Assembly (NCBI RefSeq): GCF_002742645.2
Contig: NZ_CP033873.1
Span: forward strand, 124,001-188,000
Reading direction: 5' to 3'
Origin: Caulobacter sp. FWC26
GTDB lineage: Bacteria; Pseudomonadota; Alphaproteobacteria; Caulobacterales; Caulobacteraceae
DNA length: 64,000 nt
The number at the start of each line of letters is the position of its first letter. Within the stretch, counting starts at the first letter, position 1. A program made the position numbers and the translations under genes. Below are positions 42,560-50,600 of this stretch, one piece after another. The notes under the pieces are model-generated. The model had not been told where the DNA came from. It saw only the letters and a list, made by a program, of their open reading frames with translations, and made no database searches.

Positions 42560-43840
42560 CTAGGGGGCGTCCCACACCACATGGACCGCGTCCGGGCCGC
42601 GCAGGGAGACGCCTCGCACCTCCGGACGGGGGTGAGCCGGGTCCAGACGCAGATTGGGCAGCATGTCCAGAAGGAGACCGACCGCCTCCTCGATCTCCAC
42701 CTTGGCCAGCCACATCCCGACGCACATGTGGGCGCCAAAACCAAACCCGAAGGCCGCCATCTGCTTGCGGTCGATGTCGAACGCGTCGGGATTGTCAAAC
42801 ACGGCCTCGTCGCGGTTGGCCGAGGCGACGCAGGCCGAAATGATCGCGCCCTTGGGGATGGTCACGTCCTGCAGCGTGACCTCGGTCTGGCACTCGCGGA
42901 CCTTGAACGTGGCGACCGCGTCGTGGCGGACGCTCTCGTCCAAGACCTTCCGCATCAAGGTCCGATCCGCCCGCAGGCGCTCGAGCACCTCGGGGTGGTC
43001 GAAGAGGTGGGTCATCATGATCGCGAAGGTCCTGGAGGTGGTCTCCGACGCGGCGGGCAGCATCATCCGCACGAAATTGGTGATCTGATGATCGTTCAGG
43101 GTTCGACCCTCGAACTCGGCCCGGATCAGGCGGCTGATCAGGTCCGCGCCCTCGGCGCCGGAAGCCCGGCGGGCCTGGACGGCGGCCAGGGTCGGGTCAT
43201 AGAGCTCCTGGAAGGCCTGGAAGGCCGCGCGTTTGGCCTCCGGGTCGTTGGCCATGCCGCCCAGCACCTTCAGCGCCTTGGTGGCGAAGGCTTCGAGCGT
43301 AGCGGGATCGTCGTCCTGGAAGCCCAGGACAGCGTAGACCACGTGAATGGGGAACATCACGCCGACGCTGCCGATCAGCTCGGCCTTACCCAGCGGCACG
43401 AGCGGCTCAACGAACGAGCGCTTGATTAGGGGGCGGATATAGGTCTCGCGCCATTCTTCCATGACCGCGGGCGTGAACGAGGGTTGCAAGATGCCGCGCA
43501 GCTGCCGGTGCTCATCGCCGTCCAGCCCCGTGATCATCAGCCCGTCGAGGAACGGACCCAGGCCCGTCTCCATCAGGATCCCGCTCGTGAAGGTCTTGGT
43601 GTCGCGCAACACCTTCATCACGTCGGCGTGCTTGAAGATCGTATAGATCGGCCGGCCCGTCTGGCCCGCGAAGGAGGCCGCGCCCAGCTCGGCGCAGATG
43701 TCGCCCTCCATCACGGGCAGGTTGTTTCGATGGTGGCGATAGATCGCCTCGAGGTTCTTGTCGTTGCCCGCAAACAGGGCGCCGACCTGGGCGAAGCCGT
43801 CGGCAAGATCCTTGTTGGGAGCCATCTGGGCGGTGCTCAT
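42560..43840 (-). CDS. Cytochrome P450 monooxygenase
   Basis: This 426-residue soluble bacterial P450 has an E-S-V-R motif in the K-helix and the heme segment F-G-F-G-A-H-M-C-V-G with the axial cysteine at residue 373. The I-helix reads A-A-S-E-T-T, with glutamate in the usual aspartate position of A-G-x-D-T. It hydroxylates or epoxidises a hydrophobic substrate and needs a ferredoxin and reductase; the only candidates here are encoded at 48206 and 4361. Upstream on the same strand, 105 bp away, is a limonene-epoxide-hydrolase-like gene, so an epoxide product is possible. Substrate unknown. Confidence 0.95.
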   Translation of the reverse strand: MSTAQMAPNKDLADGFAQVGALFAGNDKNLEAIYRHHRNNLPVMEGDICAELGAASFAGQTGRPIYTIFKHADVMKVLRDTKTFTSGILMETGLGPFLDGLMITGLDGDEHRQLRGILQPSFTPAVMEEWRETYIRPLIKRSFVEPLVPLGKAELIGSVGVMFPIHVVYAVLGFQDDDPATLEAFATKALKVLGGMANDPEAKRAAFQAFQELYDPTLAAVQARRASGAEGADLISRLIRAEFEGRTLNDHQITNFVRMMLPAASETTSRTFAIMMTHLFDHPEVLERLRADRTLMRKVLDESVRHDAVATFKVRECQTEVTLQDVTIPKGAIISACVASANRDEAVFDNPDAFDIDRKQMAAFGFGFGAHMCVGMWLAKVEIEEAVGLLLDMLPNLRLDPAHPRPEVRGVSLRGPDAVHVVWDAP

Positions 43841-43879
43841 CGGTGTTCCTTCCCGGAAGTTCGGCCCGCTGTGCGGGCT

Positions 43880-43910
43880 CAGATTATTTCAAATGCAGAA
43901 TAGTATTCTA
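43880..43910. promoter_or_regulatory. Regulatory boxes upstream of the P450 gene
   Basis: CTCAGATT (43878-43885), TTT-N6-CAGA (43887-43899, one mismatch to the core) and AGAAT-N3-ATTCT (43897-43909) cluster in the 105-bp spacer before the P450. The same AGAAT-N3-ATTCT form is found at 5628 and 35530. Confidence 0.45.
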
Positions 43911-43945
43911 GAAGAGAAGTCCATAGGAATTAGGCTTAGGGTCCT

Positions 43946-44344
43946 TCAGTGTCCGTGGATCGCGCTGACGGCGCCCGGGTCGGTGTAGTCTCGCCATCGA
44001 ACGAGCCGGCCGTCGTCGTCCAACTCGAAAACGCCCGCGATCGAGAAGGCGCCGATCTCGCGCCCGTCGGCGGCCAGGAGGCGATCAACGCGCTCGGTCA
44101 GGACGACATTGCCCGTCGCGGCGATATGCAGTGTTTCCACGATGATTGTCGCATAGCCCATGCTGGCCTCGAACTGCGCGCCCAGCGCCAGCGCCTCGTC
44201 GGCGCCGACCGTGCGCGACAGGCCCATATTGGTCCATTCCGTGTCGGCCCGAAAAAGATCGCGGATCGCCTGCTCGAGCCGCTCGGGCCCCTCGGACCAG
44301 GCGTCCAGAAAGGTCCGGATAATATCGATCGGCGCACGGCTCAT
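43946..44344 (-). CDS. Limonene-1,2-epoxide hydrolase-like (SnoaL-fold) protein
   Basis: This 132-residue NTF2/SnoaL-fold protein has R85-x-D87 in T-E-R-V-D-R and W-R-D-Y-T-D at residues 117-122, matching the Arg-Asp-Asp catalytic set of limonene-1,2-epoxide hydrolases; most other SnoaL-like proteins lack it. It would add water to an epoxide, possibly one formed by the P450 encoded next to it. A TTC-N6-CAGA site lies 21 bp before its start. Epoxide hydrolase activity is a reasoned inference. Confidence 0.82.
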   Translation of the reverse strand: MSRAPIDIIRTFLDAWSEGPERLEQAIRDLFRADTEWTNMGLSRTVGADEALALGAQFEASMGYATIIVETLHIAATGNVVLTERVDRLLAADGREIGAFSIAGVFELDDDGRLVRWRDYTDPGAVSAIHGH

Positions 44345-44362
44345 CGGGCGCGTTCCTTAAGA

Positions 44363-44386
44363 ATTCTGATGGCGGAATTTAATTTC
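44363..44386 (-). promoter_or_regulatory. TTC-N6-CAGA element before the epoxide-hydrolase-like gene
   Basis: Read on the minus strand, GAAAT-N3-ATTCC (44386-44374) leads into the core TTC-N6-CAGA (44377-44365) and then ATT. Spacing equals that of the copies before the TonB receptors at 13980 and 35670. It lies between this gene and the divergent glutathione peroxidase gene, so it may act on either. Confidence 0.5.
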
Positions 44387-44463
44387 GACGCGCGATGCCG
44401 ATGGCGCTTTGCTAAGCTGCGCGCTGACGGCGGCAAGCGCCGCAGGCAATCAATGGAGTCCCC

Positions 44464-45012
44464 ATGACCGACGCGATCACCGCCATCCCTTTGACCCGCA
44501 TCGGCGGCGAACCGGACACGCTGGCCAACCACGCCGGTAAGGTTCTGCTGATCGTCAATGTCGCTTCCAAATGCGGATTGACGCCGCAATACGAGGGGCT
44601 CGAGGCGCTTTATCGCGCCAAGCAGGCCGAGGGCCTGGAGGTGCTGGCGTTCCCGGCCAACAACTTCAACGGCCAGGAACCGGGCGCCGACGACGAAATC
44701 GCCAGCTTCTGCAAGACCAGCTACGACGTCACCTTTCCGCTCTACGCCAAGATCAGCGTCAAGGGCGACGACATCCATCCGCTGTACGCGGGGCTGACGG
44801 CCTTGAAGCCGGAGGCGACCGGCGATGGGCCGATGCGCGAGCGGCTGAAAGGCTATGGTATCGCCACGGGCGGTCCGGGCGAGGTGGTCTGGAATTTCGA
44901 AAAATTCCTGGTCGGTCGTGATGGCCAGGTCATCGACCGGTTCGCGCCGGATATCGACGCGGCCGACCCGCGTCTGGTCACCGCGGTGGACAAGGCGCTG
45001 TCGGCGGACTGA
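44464..45012 (+). CDS. Glutathione peroxidase-family thiol peroxidase
   Basis: This 182-residue GPx/BtuE-type peroxidase has the peroxidatic cysteine C37 in N-V-A-S-K-C-G-L-T, Q71 in G-Q-E-P-G and W143-N144 in V-W-N-F-E-K-F; C83 may serve as the resolving cysteine. It reduces organic peroxides or H2O2, plausible protection from uncoupled P450 or Rieske oxygenase turnover. Purines before ATG 44464 are modest. It is closed by a strong hairpin. Confidence 0.93.
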   Translation: MTDAITAIPLTRIGGEPDTLANHAGKVLLIVNVASKCGLTPQYEGLEALYRAKQAEGLEVLAFPANNFNGQEPGADDEIASFCKTSYDVTFPLYAKISVKGDDIHPLYAGLTALKPEATGDGPMRERLKGYGIATGGPGEVVWNFEKFLVGRDGQVIDRFAPDIDAADPRLVTAVDKALSAD

Positions 45013-45022
45013 GGTCCGCCGC

Positions 45023-45056
45023 CCATGGCGAAGGGGGGGAGGGCCCTTCGCCATGG
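45023..45056. terminator. Bidirectional hairpin between convergent genes
   Basis: A 13-bp perfect stem, CCATGGCGAAGGG with CCCTTCGCCATGG, and an 8-base G-rich loop lie between the peroxidase stop and the MDR gene end. There is no T-run on either side, so it may slow rather than release polymerase. Confidence 0.65.
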
Positions 45057-45059
45057 CGC

Positions 45060-45986
45060 CTAGCGCACCTTCGCGGTGATCTTAGCGTGGGGGCCTGACA
45101 CCTGGGCGGCCCAGGCCGCCGCGGCGTCGGCGAAGTCATAGTCGACGTAGTCGATGATCAGCTTCTGAGCCTTCTGCATCGCCAGCAGCCGCCGCCAGAT
45201 CGTTTCGCGATCGGCGGGCGGGCGTTGTCCGGTGCCGATGCAGGTGAGGGTGCGAAACAGCAGGTCGCCGATGTTGAGTTCGACCACCCGGCCCGCGCCC
45301 GTGCCGATGGTGATCAGCCGCGCGCCCCACTTGGTGGCCTTGACCGCCGACAAGAACGGCTTGCCGAACACAAGATCGAGCACGATGTCGAAGCCGTCCC
45401 CGCCGCTGGCGGCCTTGAGCGCTTCGGTGTCGTTCTCACCGCCCAGGGCGACGCCGGCGTCGGCCAGGCCGCGTTCGACGAGCCGATCCAGGGCGGCTGG
45501 GTTGCGGGCTGCGGCCACGATGCGACCCGCCCCGAGGCTTCGGGCCAACTGCAGGCCGATCTGTCCCAGGACGCCCGTGGCGCCGAGGATCAGGACGCTC
45601 TCCCCGGGCTGGATATTAGCCGCTTCCAACGGCACCAAAATCCCGGTGCCGGCGATGCCCATGGTGATGGCGGTGCGATCGTCGATGTCGTCGGGAACAT
45701 CCCAGACCTCCGCCGCCGGAACCAGGGTCTTTTCCGCCCAGGCCCCCCACGGTGCGATCGAGCGTTCGCCGAAATAGACCCGCCGTCCATCCTCGGCGCG
45801 GCCAACGCCCTCGCCGCGGATAACGCAAGGATATTCAACGCCGAGACGATAGGCGCCCAGGACGTCCCAGCCTCCGAGCCCGGCGGTGTCGACATCGATA
45901 AGGACCGATCCCACCCGCGCCGTCGGTTCGGGAAAATCCTGAAGGACCGGAGCGACTCCGTTGCCGGAGATGACGGCGGCGCGCAT
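45060..45986 (-). CDS. MDR-family zinc-independent oxidoreductase
   Basis: This 308-residue medium-chain reductase has N-terminal GroES-like and C-terminal Rossmann domains; the cofactor loop is G-A-T-G-V-L-G-Q-I-G. No zinc-binding cysteine cluster is visible, so quinone reductase or enoyl/enone reductase activity is more likely than alcohol dehydrogenase. A-G-G-A lies before ATG 45986. It follows the ring-hydroxylating oxygenase genes on the same strand but is separated from them by a strong hairpin. Confidence 0.88.
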   Translation of the reverse strand: MRAAVISGNGVAPVLQDFPEPTARVGSVLIDVDTAGLGGWDVLGAYRLGVEYPCVIRGEGVGRAEDGRRVYFGERSIAPWGAWAEKTLVPAAEVWDVPDDIDDRTAITMGIAGTGILVPLEAANIQPGESVLILGATGVLGQIGLQLARSLGAGRIVAAARNPAALDRLVERGLADAGVALGGENDTEALKAASGGDGFDIVLDLVFGKPFLSAVKATKWGARLITIGTGAGRVVELNIGDLLFRTLTCIGTGQRPPADRETIWRRLLAMQKAQKLIIDYVDYDFADAAAAWAAQVSGPHAKITAKVR

Positions 45987-46005
45987 GTGGCAAATCCTGG
46001 ATTGG

Positions 46006-46019
46006 TCTTGGAACCAAGA
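46006..46019. promoter_or_regulatory. Small perfect palindrome upstream of the MDR gene
   Basis: TCTTGG-AA-CCAAGA, a 6-bp inverted repeat, lies 20 bp before the leftward MDR start and touches the adjoining terminator hairpin. It could be an operator or simply part of the terminator region. Confidence 0.3.
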
Positions 46020-46055
46020 TCGGCGACGGTCTGGTGAGCCAGACCGCCGCCGATC
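46018..46055 (-). terminator. Hairpin after the oxygenase beta subunit gene
   Basis: A 17-bp stem with one A/C mismatch (GATCGGCG-A-CGGTCTGG against CCAGACCG-C-CGCCGATC, loop T-G-A-G) begins 15 bp after the beta-subunit stop on the minus strand and is followed by C-T-T-G-G-T-T. It should separate the oxygenase operon from the MDR gene. Confidence 0.65.
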
Positions 46056-46069
46056 AGAGCTGTGTCAGC

Positions 46070-46648
46070 TCAGAGAAAGATGGCGAGGTTCGGGAAGCCC
46101 AGCACCGTCTGGTCGACGATGATTTCCCGCCGCGCCAACTTGAAGCTGGCGCCATGGCGTCGCAGCAGATCGTGGCGGACGCAACTGAGGAACAGCAGAT
46201 TGGTTTCCTCGAAGCGGCTGCGGCTGCAGAGCAGATAGCTCCTCACCTCGAACTCGTCGGGATTGTCCGTCGATTCGACCAGAATGTTGGTGATCAGACG
46301 TCGCGTGCGAGACGGCGGATCCTCGGCCCAGGCGCTGCGGGTGTCGGTGATGCGTCCGACCCGGCCTCGGATCGAGGCGTAGGTTTCGTCGAAGTGCATC
46401 ACGGTCCGGACGATGGAGGCCGCGTTCTGGCTCAGGGGCCGGGTTTGGCGCACCGGGCAGGTGTAACGCAGATCGGTGTCGAGGCGCTCGACCCATTCGG
46501 CGAGCCGGATCTCGTCGAGCAGCCAGGCCTCCTCATAGAGAAACTCGGCGATTTGATTATAGGCGGGCGAGCCCACGGGCACGCGATTGGCTCGGAAAGC
46601 GTCCGGCGCGACGGCGGTGTCGGCGGTAGCGGTGACGTCGATGGTCAT
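46070..46648 (-). CDS. Aromatic-ring-hydroxylating dioxygenase beta subunit
   Basis: This 192-residue NTF2-fold protein of the ring-hydroxylating dioxygenase small-subunit family has E-F-L-Y-E-E-A-W-L-L-D near residue 36, L-R-Y-T-C-P-V and the C-terminal R-R-E-I-I-V-D-Q-T strand. It packs with the alpha subunit into the oxygenase and is structural. It lies 31 bp downstream of the alpha gene. An A-G-G-A precedes the ATG. Confidence 0.93.
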   Translation of the reverse strand: MTIDVTATADTAVAPDAFRANRVPVGSPAYNQIAEFLYEEAWLLDEIRLAEWVERLDTDLRYTCPVRQTRPLSQNAASIVRTVMHFDETYASIRGRVGRITDTRSAWAEDPPSRTRRLITNILVESTDNPDEFEVRSYLLCSRSRFEETNLLFLSCVRHDLLRRHGASFKLARREIIVDQTVLGFPNLAIFL

Positions 46649-46679
46649 GGCGGTCAGGTCCTGATGATGGCGGCGATGA

Positions 46680-48056
46680 TCAGAGCGAGCTGTTCATCAG
46701 GTCGCGGTAGGCCAGCCACCAGTTCCACTGGGTGTCGTCCTTGGTGAAGCCTTCGTAGACCAGGGCCGGGCCGGGCCAGTCGGCCCGCGGAGGCGTGGTG
46801 CAGACGGCCTGATACTTCATCGTGATGTTGCGCGCGGCCGCGCCTTTGGCCGTTTGGGTGATGTGGGGCCAGGTGTCGGAGTCGTCCTGCTCGACCATGC
46901 CCGAGGTGCCCAGCATCCGGACCGCGAACTGCAGGGCCTTTTGCTTGTGCTCTTCGGGGGCGTCCTTCTCGGCCAGGATGAAGTTGCAGAACTCCAGCTC
47001 GTCCGGCCCCTTAGGAATATAGGTGTGCAGGGAGGTCAGGCCGATGATCTCGCCATCGGGCTGAGGCACATAGATGAAGGCGATCAGGACGTTGGGGAAC
47101 ATCCCGCCGACCTGCGGCGGACTGTCGACCAGCAGGCCCAGCTGTTCAGGCGTCAGGTTGCGGATCAGCTGGGGCAGCATTTCCTTGGTGATGCCGGGCG
47201 GCGGCACGATCGCCAGCTTCTCCTCGAGCGTCAGGTTCCCGTCGCGGAAGCCGGCGGCCTGCTTGAACTTGTTGGCGGCGGGCATGCACCGCAGCGCATG
47301 GCCCTGGAGCGAACTGACTTCGGTGCCGTACATCGAGGTGGTCAGGTCGCCATCGCCGAACTTGGCGAACTCGCCAAGCCAACGGTGCAGCGTCAGGGTG
47401 TGGAAGCCGTCGGCGGCCGACTGTTCGCAGGCGGTCTTCCAGTTGGCTTTAATCGTGAAGCGTTGCGGAGGGCCGAGAACTTCCAGGCCCCGATCCGTGC
47501 GCTGGAACAGCATGTCGTAGTACCACTTCATCTCGCCGAGGAACTCGTCGAACGAGGGGCCGTCGAGATTCCAGGTCGCGAAGATCAGGCCCCCGTAGAG
47601 GTGGGTGCGCGCCTGGGTCAGGCCGAGCTTTTCCTTGGGCAAAATCGTGCCGTGCATCTGCTCGGCGGCGACGGGCGCGCCAATGAAGTCGCCGTCGTTC
47701 TTGAACGCCCAGCCGTGATAGATGCAGGTGTGAACCTTGGCGTTGCCCGCGTCGCTGGTGCACACGCGCATGCCCCGGTGCGGGCACACGTTGAGCATAA
47801 CCCGGATCGAGCCGTCCTTCTGACGCGTGATCAGCACCGGGTCCGAGCCCATCAGTCGCGTGATGAAGTCGCCCGAGTTCGGGATCTCGCTCTCGTGGCC
47901 CAGCAGCAGCCAGGTCTTCCCAAACACCTTGCGCATCTCGATGTCGTAGAGTTCCGGGTCCGAGATCGCCCGAAGTTGGACTTCGCGCGTCTGCACGTTG
48001 ATCAAGTCGTCGATCGTCGTCCCGTCGGAAAGCGTCGTCCGTGTCCGGTCCAGCAT
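46680..48056 (-). CDS. Aromatic-ring-hydroxylating (Rieske) dioxygenase alpha subunit
   Basis: This 458-residue protein starts at ATG 48056 with G-G-A-G-G upstream; the frame extends beyond it through promoter DNA and is not used. The Rieske [2Fe-2S] ligands are C91-x-H93 and C111-x2-H114, and the mononuclear iron ligands are H219 and H224 after the bridging D216, with a C-terminal acid in Q-D-D-S-D-T-W. It adds dioxygen to an aromatic ring or hydroxylates an aliphatic position. It is divergent from a 3Fe-4S-type ferredoxin, an unusual partner shared with the diterpenoid dioxygenase DitA. Substrate unknown. Confidence 0.96.
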   Translation of the reverse strand: MLDRTRTTLSDGTTIDDLINVQTREVQLRAISDPELYDIEMRKVFGKTWLLLGHESEIPNSGDFITRLMGSDPVLITRQKDGSIRVMLNVCPHRGMRVCTSDAGNAKVHTCIYHGWAFKNDGDFIGAPVAAEQMHGTILPKEKLGLTQARTHLYGGLIFATWNLDGPSFDEFLGEMKWYYDMLFQRTDRGLEVLGPPQRFTIKANWKTACEQSAADGFHTLTLHRWLGEFAKFGDGDLTTSMYGTEVSSLQGHALRCMPAANKFKQAAGFRDGNLTLEEKLAIVPPPGITKEMLPQLIRNLTPEQLGLLVDSPPQVGGMFPNVLIAFIYVPQPDGEIIGLTSLHTYIPKGPDELEFCNFILAEKDAPEEHKQKALQFAVRMLGTSGMVEQDDSDTWPHITQTAKGAAARNITMKYQAVCTTPPRADWPGPALVYEGFTKDDTQWNWWLAYRDLMNSSL

Positions 48057-48103
48057 GGGTGTCCTCCGCAGCGCTAGGCGCCATATAATTTTGAACAGAG
48101 GTG

Positions 48104-48124
48104 GCATTTCTGTATAGAAAATGC
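48104..48124. promoter_or_regulatory. Palindrome between oxygenase alpha and ferredoxin genes
   Basis: GCATTTCT-GTAT-AGAAAATGC is a near-perfect palindrome (one extra A in the right arm) in the 149-bp divergent spacer. The central G-T-A-T is also found in the copy at 32542. It is well placed to coordinate the oxygenase operon (left) and the long ferredoxin-MFS-SDR-VOC operon (right). Confidence 0.5.
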
Positions 48125-48205
48125 AACTGTTCGATTCAGTGAGGAACGACGGGCCGCTGGCCCTCCGGAGAAGCCCCAAAGGGGCGCCCGGCACGGAGGA
48201 AGGTT

Positions 48206-48424
48206 ATGAGTTCAGAAGCGACCCCGCATCGCGTCAGGGCGGACCGAAGCGCCTGCTGCGGCTATGGCACCTGCGTGGAGATCTGCCCCGAGATCTATCA
48301 GCTCGAGGGGGGGCTTGTGGTTGTGACCACCGACATCGTGCCCGCCGAGCTGTTGGAGCGGGCGATCGAAGGCGCAGAGTCCTGCCCCCAAGGCGCCATC
48401 GTCGTGGAAGCCGTTGAGGGATGA
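48206..48424 (+). CDS. 3Fe-4S-type ferredoxin
   Basis: This 72-residue ferredoxin has C17-x2-Y20-x2-C23-x3-C27-P and C60-P. Only three of the four usual [4Fe-4S] cysteines are in place; the missing one is a tyrosine, a pattern of [3Fe-4S] ferredoxins that serve P450s. An extra cysteine (C18) neighbours the first. It could serve the adjacent Rieske oxygenase and/or the P450 at 42560, receiving electrons from the reductase at 4361. G-G-A-G-G-A precedes the ATG; the stop overlaps the MFS start by four bases. It is the first gene of an operon running to 53881. Confidence 0.93.
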   Translation: MSSEATPHRVRADRSACCGYGTCVEICPEIYQLEGGLVVVTTDIVPAELLERAIEGAESCPQGAIVVEAVEG

Positions 48425-49818
48425 CGGCCGTCCCAGACGCCGCGAGCAGCGCGGTCGCCGCCCCAGCCCGCGCGTCCGGCCGGCCCAGGCTGCCCGGGCT
48501 ATTGTCGCTGGCCTTGTTGGGCGTGCCGCTAACGGCGCTGTCGCTGCCGCTCGTCGTCATGATTCCGGAACACTATGCGACGGTTCTGGGCCTGCCGCTG
48601 GCGTTGATCGGCCTGATCTTCACCAGCGTGCGCGTGTTCGACATCGTCGTTGACCCGCTGCTCGGCGCGGCGATGGATCGAACCCACACCCGCTGGGGCC
48701 GCTATCGCCCATGGCTGGTCCTGGGCGCGCCGGCGCTCATGTTGGCCGTCTATCTGTTGTTTATGGCCAAGCCAGGCGTGGGACCCGTCTATCTGCTGGT
48801 GACCCTGACGGCCAGTTTCCTGGGGTGGTCTGTCCTGTCGCTGGCGCAACTGGCGCTCGCCTCCGGCCTGGCGGCTGGCTACGACGAGCGCTCGCGGGTC
48901 TATGCCTGGCTTCAGTTCGCCTCTCTACTGGGCATTCTGACCGTGATGGGTTTTCCCATCATCTCCGCCAAGCTTGGCGGGACCGGCTTGCCGCCCACCC
49001 AGCTCATGGGGTGGATCATCATCGTCCTGACCGCGCCGGCGGTGGCTTTGGCCGCCTGGCGCGTCCCGGAGACCCTGCTCGTCACCCAAAGACATATCGT
49101 CGGGATCAGAGCCTATCTGGCCGTGGTCGGCCGCAAAGCCGTCTTCAGGATCGCCGCCATTGACCTTCTGCTTGGCCTTGGGTTTGGCACCGCCTCGGCG
49201 ATGCTGGTGTTCTTCGTGACCGCCGCTAAGGGGCTGGAGCGCAGCGCCGTCGGCGTCGTTCTGATCGCCCAGGTGGTCACGGCCATGATCACCGTACCCG
49301 CCGTAGCCTGGCTGGCGCGGCGGCTCGACAAGCATTTCGTGCTTGGAATATCGGGCGTTCTGGCCGCCATCGTCAGCGTGGCGTTCATCTTCCTGCCTGA
49401 CCACAATCTGCCGGCGATGGCGGTGGGCATGATGGGCTGGGGGCTGTCGTTCGGCGCCTTCAACCTGCTGCCACGCGCGATGATGGCCGATGCGGGCGAC
49501 GAACTGCGGCTCGAATCCGGCTCGGATCAAACCGCCGTGCTCTATGCGCTGTTGATCAGCAGCTGGAAGTTGGGCGGCGCCCTGGCGGTCGGCCTGGCCT
49601 TCGCCGCCCTGGCTCTGGTCGGCTACAAGCCCGCGCTTTTGGGCGCGAACACCCCGCAAGCCATCTCCGGCTTGGAAATGGTGTTCGCGGGTCCTTCGGC
49701 GGCGCTGTTTCTCCTGGGAGCCTGGCTGGCCTTCACCTATCCGCTGACGCGCGAAAAGCATGCGGCCATCCGCCTCGAGCTGGACGCGCGTGATGCGGCG
49801 AGCGGAGGACCGGCATGA
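48421..49818 (+). CDS. MFS transporter, GPH (glycoside-pentoside-hexuronide/cation) type
   Basis: This 465-residue, 12-helix protein has the GPH signature D-P-L-L-G-A-A-M-D-R-T-H-T-R-W-G-R and R-P-W-L in the first cytoplasmic loop. In catabolic clusters such symporters carry diverse substrates, not only sugars. It is coupled by overlapping starts and stops to the ferredoxin before and the SDR after, so substrate uptake is probably co-regulated with oxidation. Confidence 0.9.
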   Translation: MTAVPDAASSAVAAPARASGRPRLPGLLSLALLGVPLTALSLPLVVMIPEHYATVLGLPLALIGLIFTSVRVFDIVVDPLLGAAMDRTHTRWGRYRPWLVLGAPALMLAVYLLFMAKPGVGPVYLLVTLTASFLGWSVLSLAQLALASGLAAGYDERSRVYAWLQFASLLGILTVMGFPIISAKLGGTGLPPTQLMGWIIIVLTAPAVALAAWRVPETLLVTQRHIVGIRAYLAVVGRKAVFRIAAIDLLLGLGFGTASAMLVFFVTAAKGLERSAVGVVLIAQVVTAMITVPAVAWLARRLDKHFVLGISGVLAAIVSVAFIFLPDHNLPAMAVGMMGWGLSFGAFNLLPRAMMADAGDELRLESGSDQTAVLYALLISSWKLGGALAVGLAFAALALVGYKPALLGANTPQAISGLEMVFAGPSAALFLLGAWLAFTYPLTREKHAAIRLELDARDAASGGPA

Positions 49819-50573
49819 TGCGTCGACTGGAAGGGCGCGTCGCGCTCATCTCAGGCACGGGGGGCGGCCAGGGCCGGGCCGCGGCGCTTCGGTTCGTCGC
49901 GGAGGGCGCGGTGGTCGCCGGATGCGACGTCAACGCCGAGGCCGACGCCGAGACCGCGCGGCTGGTCGCCCAGACGGGAGGGCGCATGACCACCATGGCC
50001 TGCGATCTTGGCGACCCTGACGGCGCGCGGGCCTGGATCGACCAGGCCGTCGCCGACTACGGCAAGATCGACATTCTCTACAACAACGCCTCGGCCGCGA
50101 AGTTCGGCTCGATCACCGAGCTTTCGATCGAGGACTGGCGCTACACCCTGCGAAACGAGCTCGACCTCGTCTTCCTGACGACAAAGTTCGCCTGGCCCCA
50201 TCTGGCCAAGCACGGCGGGGTGATCATCAATGTGGCGTCCACGGCGGGATGGCAGGGCTCGCGCGGCAACGGAACCATCGCCCACAACGCCACCAAGGGC
50301 GGTGTGGTGGCGATGACCCGGCAGATGGCGCTGGAGGGCGCCGCGGTCGGCATCCGCGCCAACAGCATCAGCCCCGGCTTCGTCGTCACGCCGGGAACGC
50401 GCGCCTTTGTCGAAAACCCCACCGTCCGCGCCCAGCTGACCGCCAATATTCCGCTCGGCCGTCCAGGCGAGCCGGAGGATATCGTCGGCATGGCCGCCTT
50501 CCTGGCCACCGACGAGGCGGCCTTCATCACCGGTGCGGACATCATCATCGATGGCGGCACGACCGCCTGTTAG
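49815..50573 (+). CDS. SDR oxidoreductase with His in place of the catalytic Tyr
   Basis: This 252-residue classical SDR has S-G-T-G-G-G-Q-G-R as cofactor loop, Y-N-N-A-S and V-A-S-T-A-G-W. The active-site motif reads H-N-A-T-K, with histidine where tyrosine is expected while lysine is kept. C-terminal I-D-G-G is intact. Start ATG 49815 overlaps the MFS stop. First of four SDRs in this operon. Whether histidine supports catalysis is unknown. Confidence 0.9.
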   Translation: MMRRLEGRVALISGTGGGQGRAAALRFVAEGAVVAGCDVNAEADAETARLVAQTGGRMTTMACDLGDPDGARAWIDQAVADYGKIDILYNNASAAKFGSITELSIEDWRYTLRNELDLVFLTTKFAWPHLAKHGGVIINVASTAGWQGSRGNGTIAHNATKGGVVAMTRQMALEGAAVGIRANSISPGFVVTPGTRAFVENPTVRAQLTANIPLGRPGEPEDIVGMAAFLATDEAAFITGADIIIDGGTTAC

Positions 50574-50600
50574 CCAAGCGAAAAGACGAGGAACTGGACC

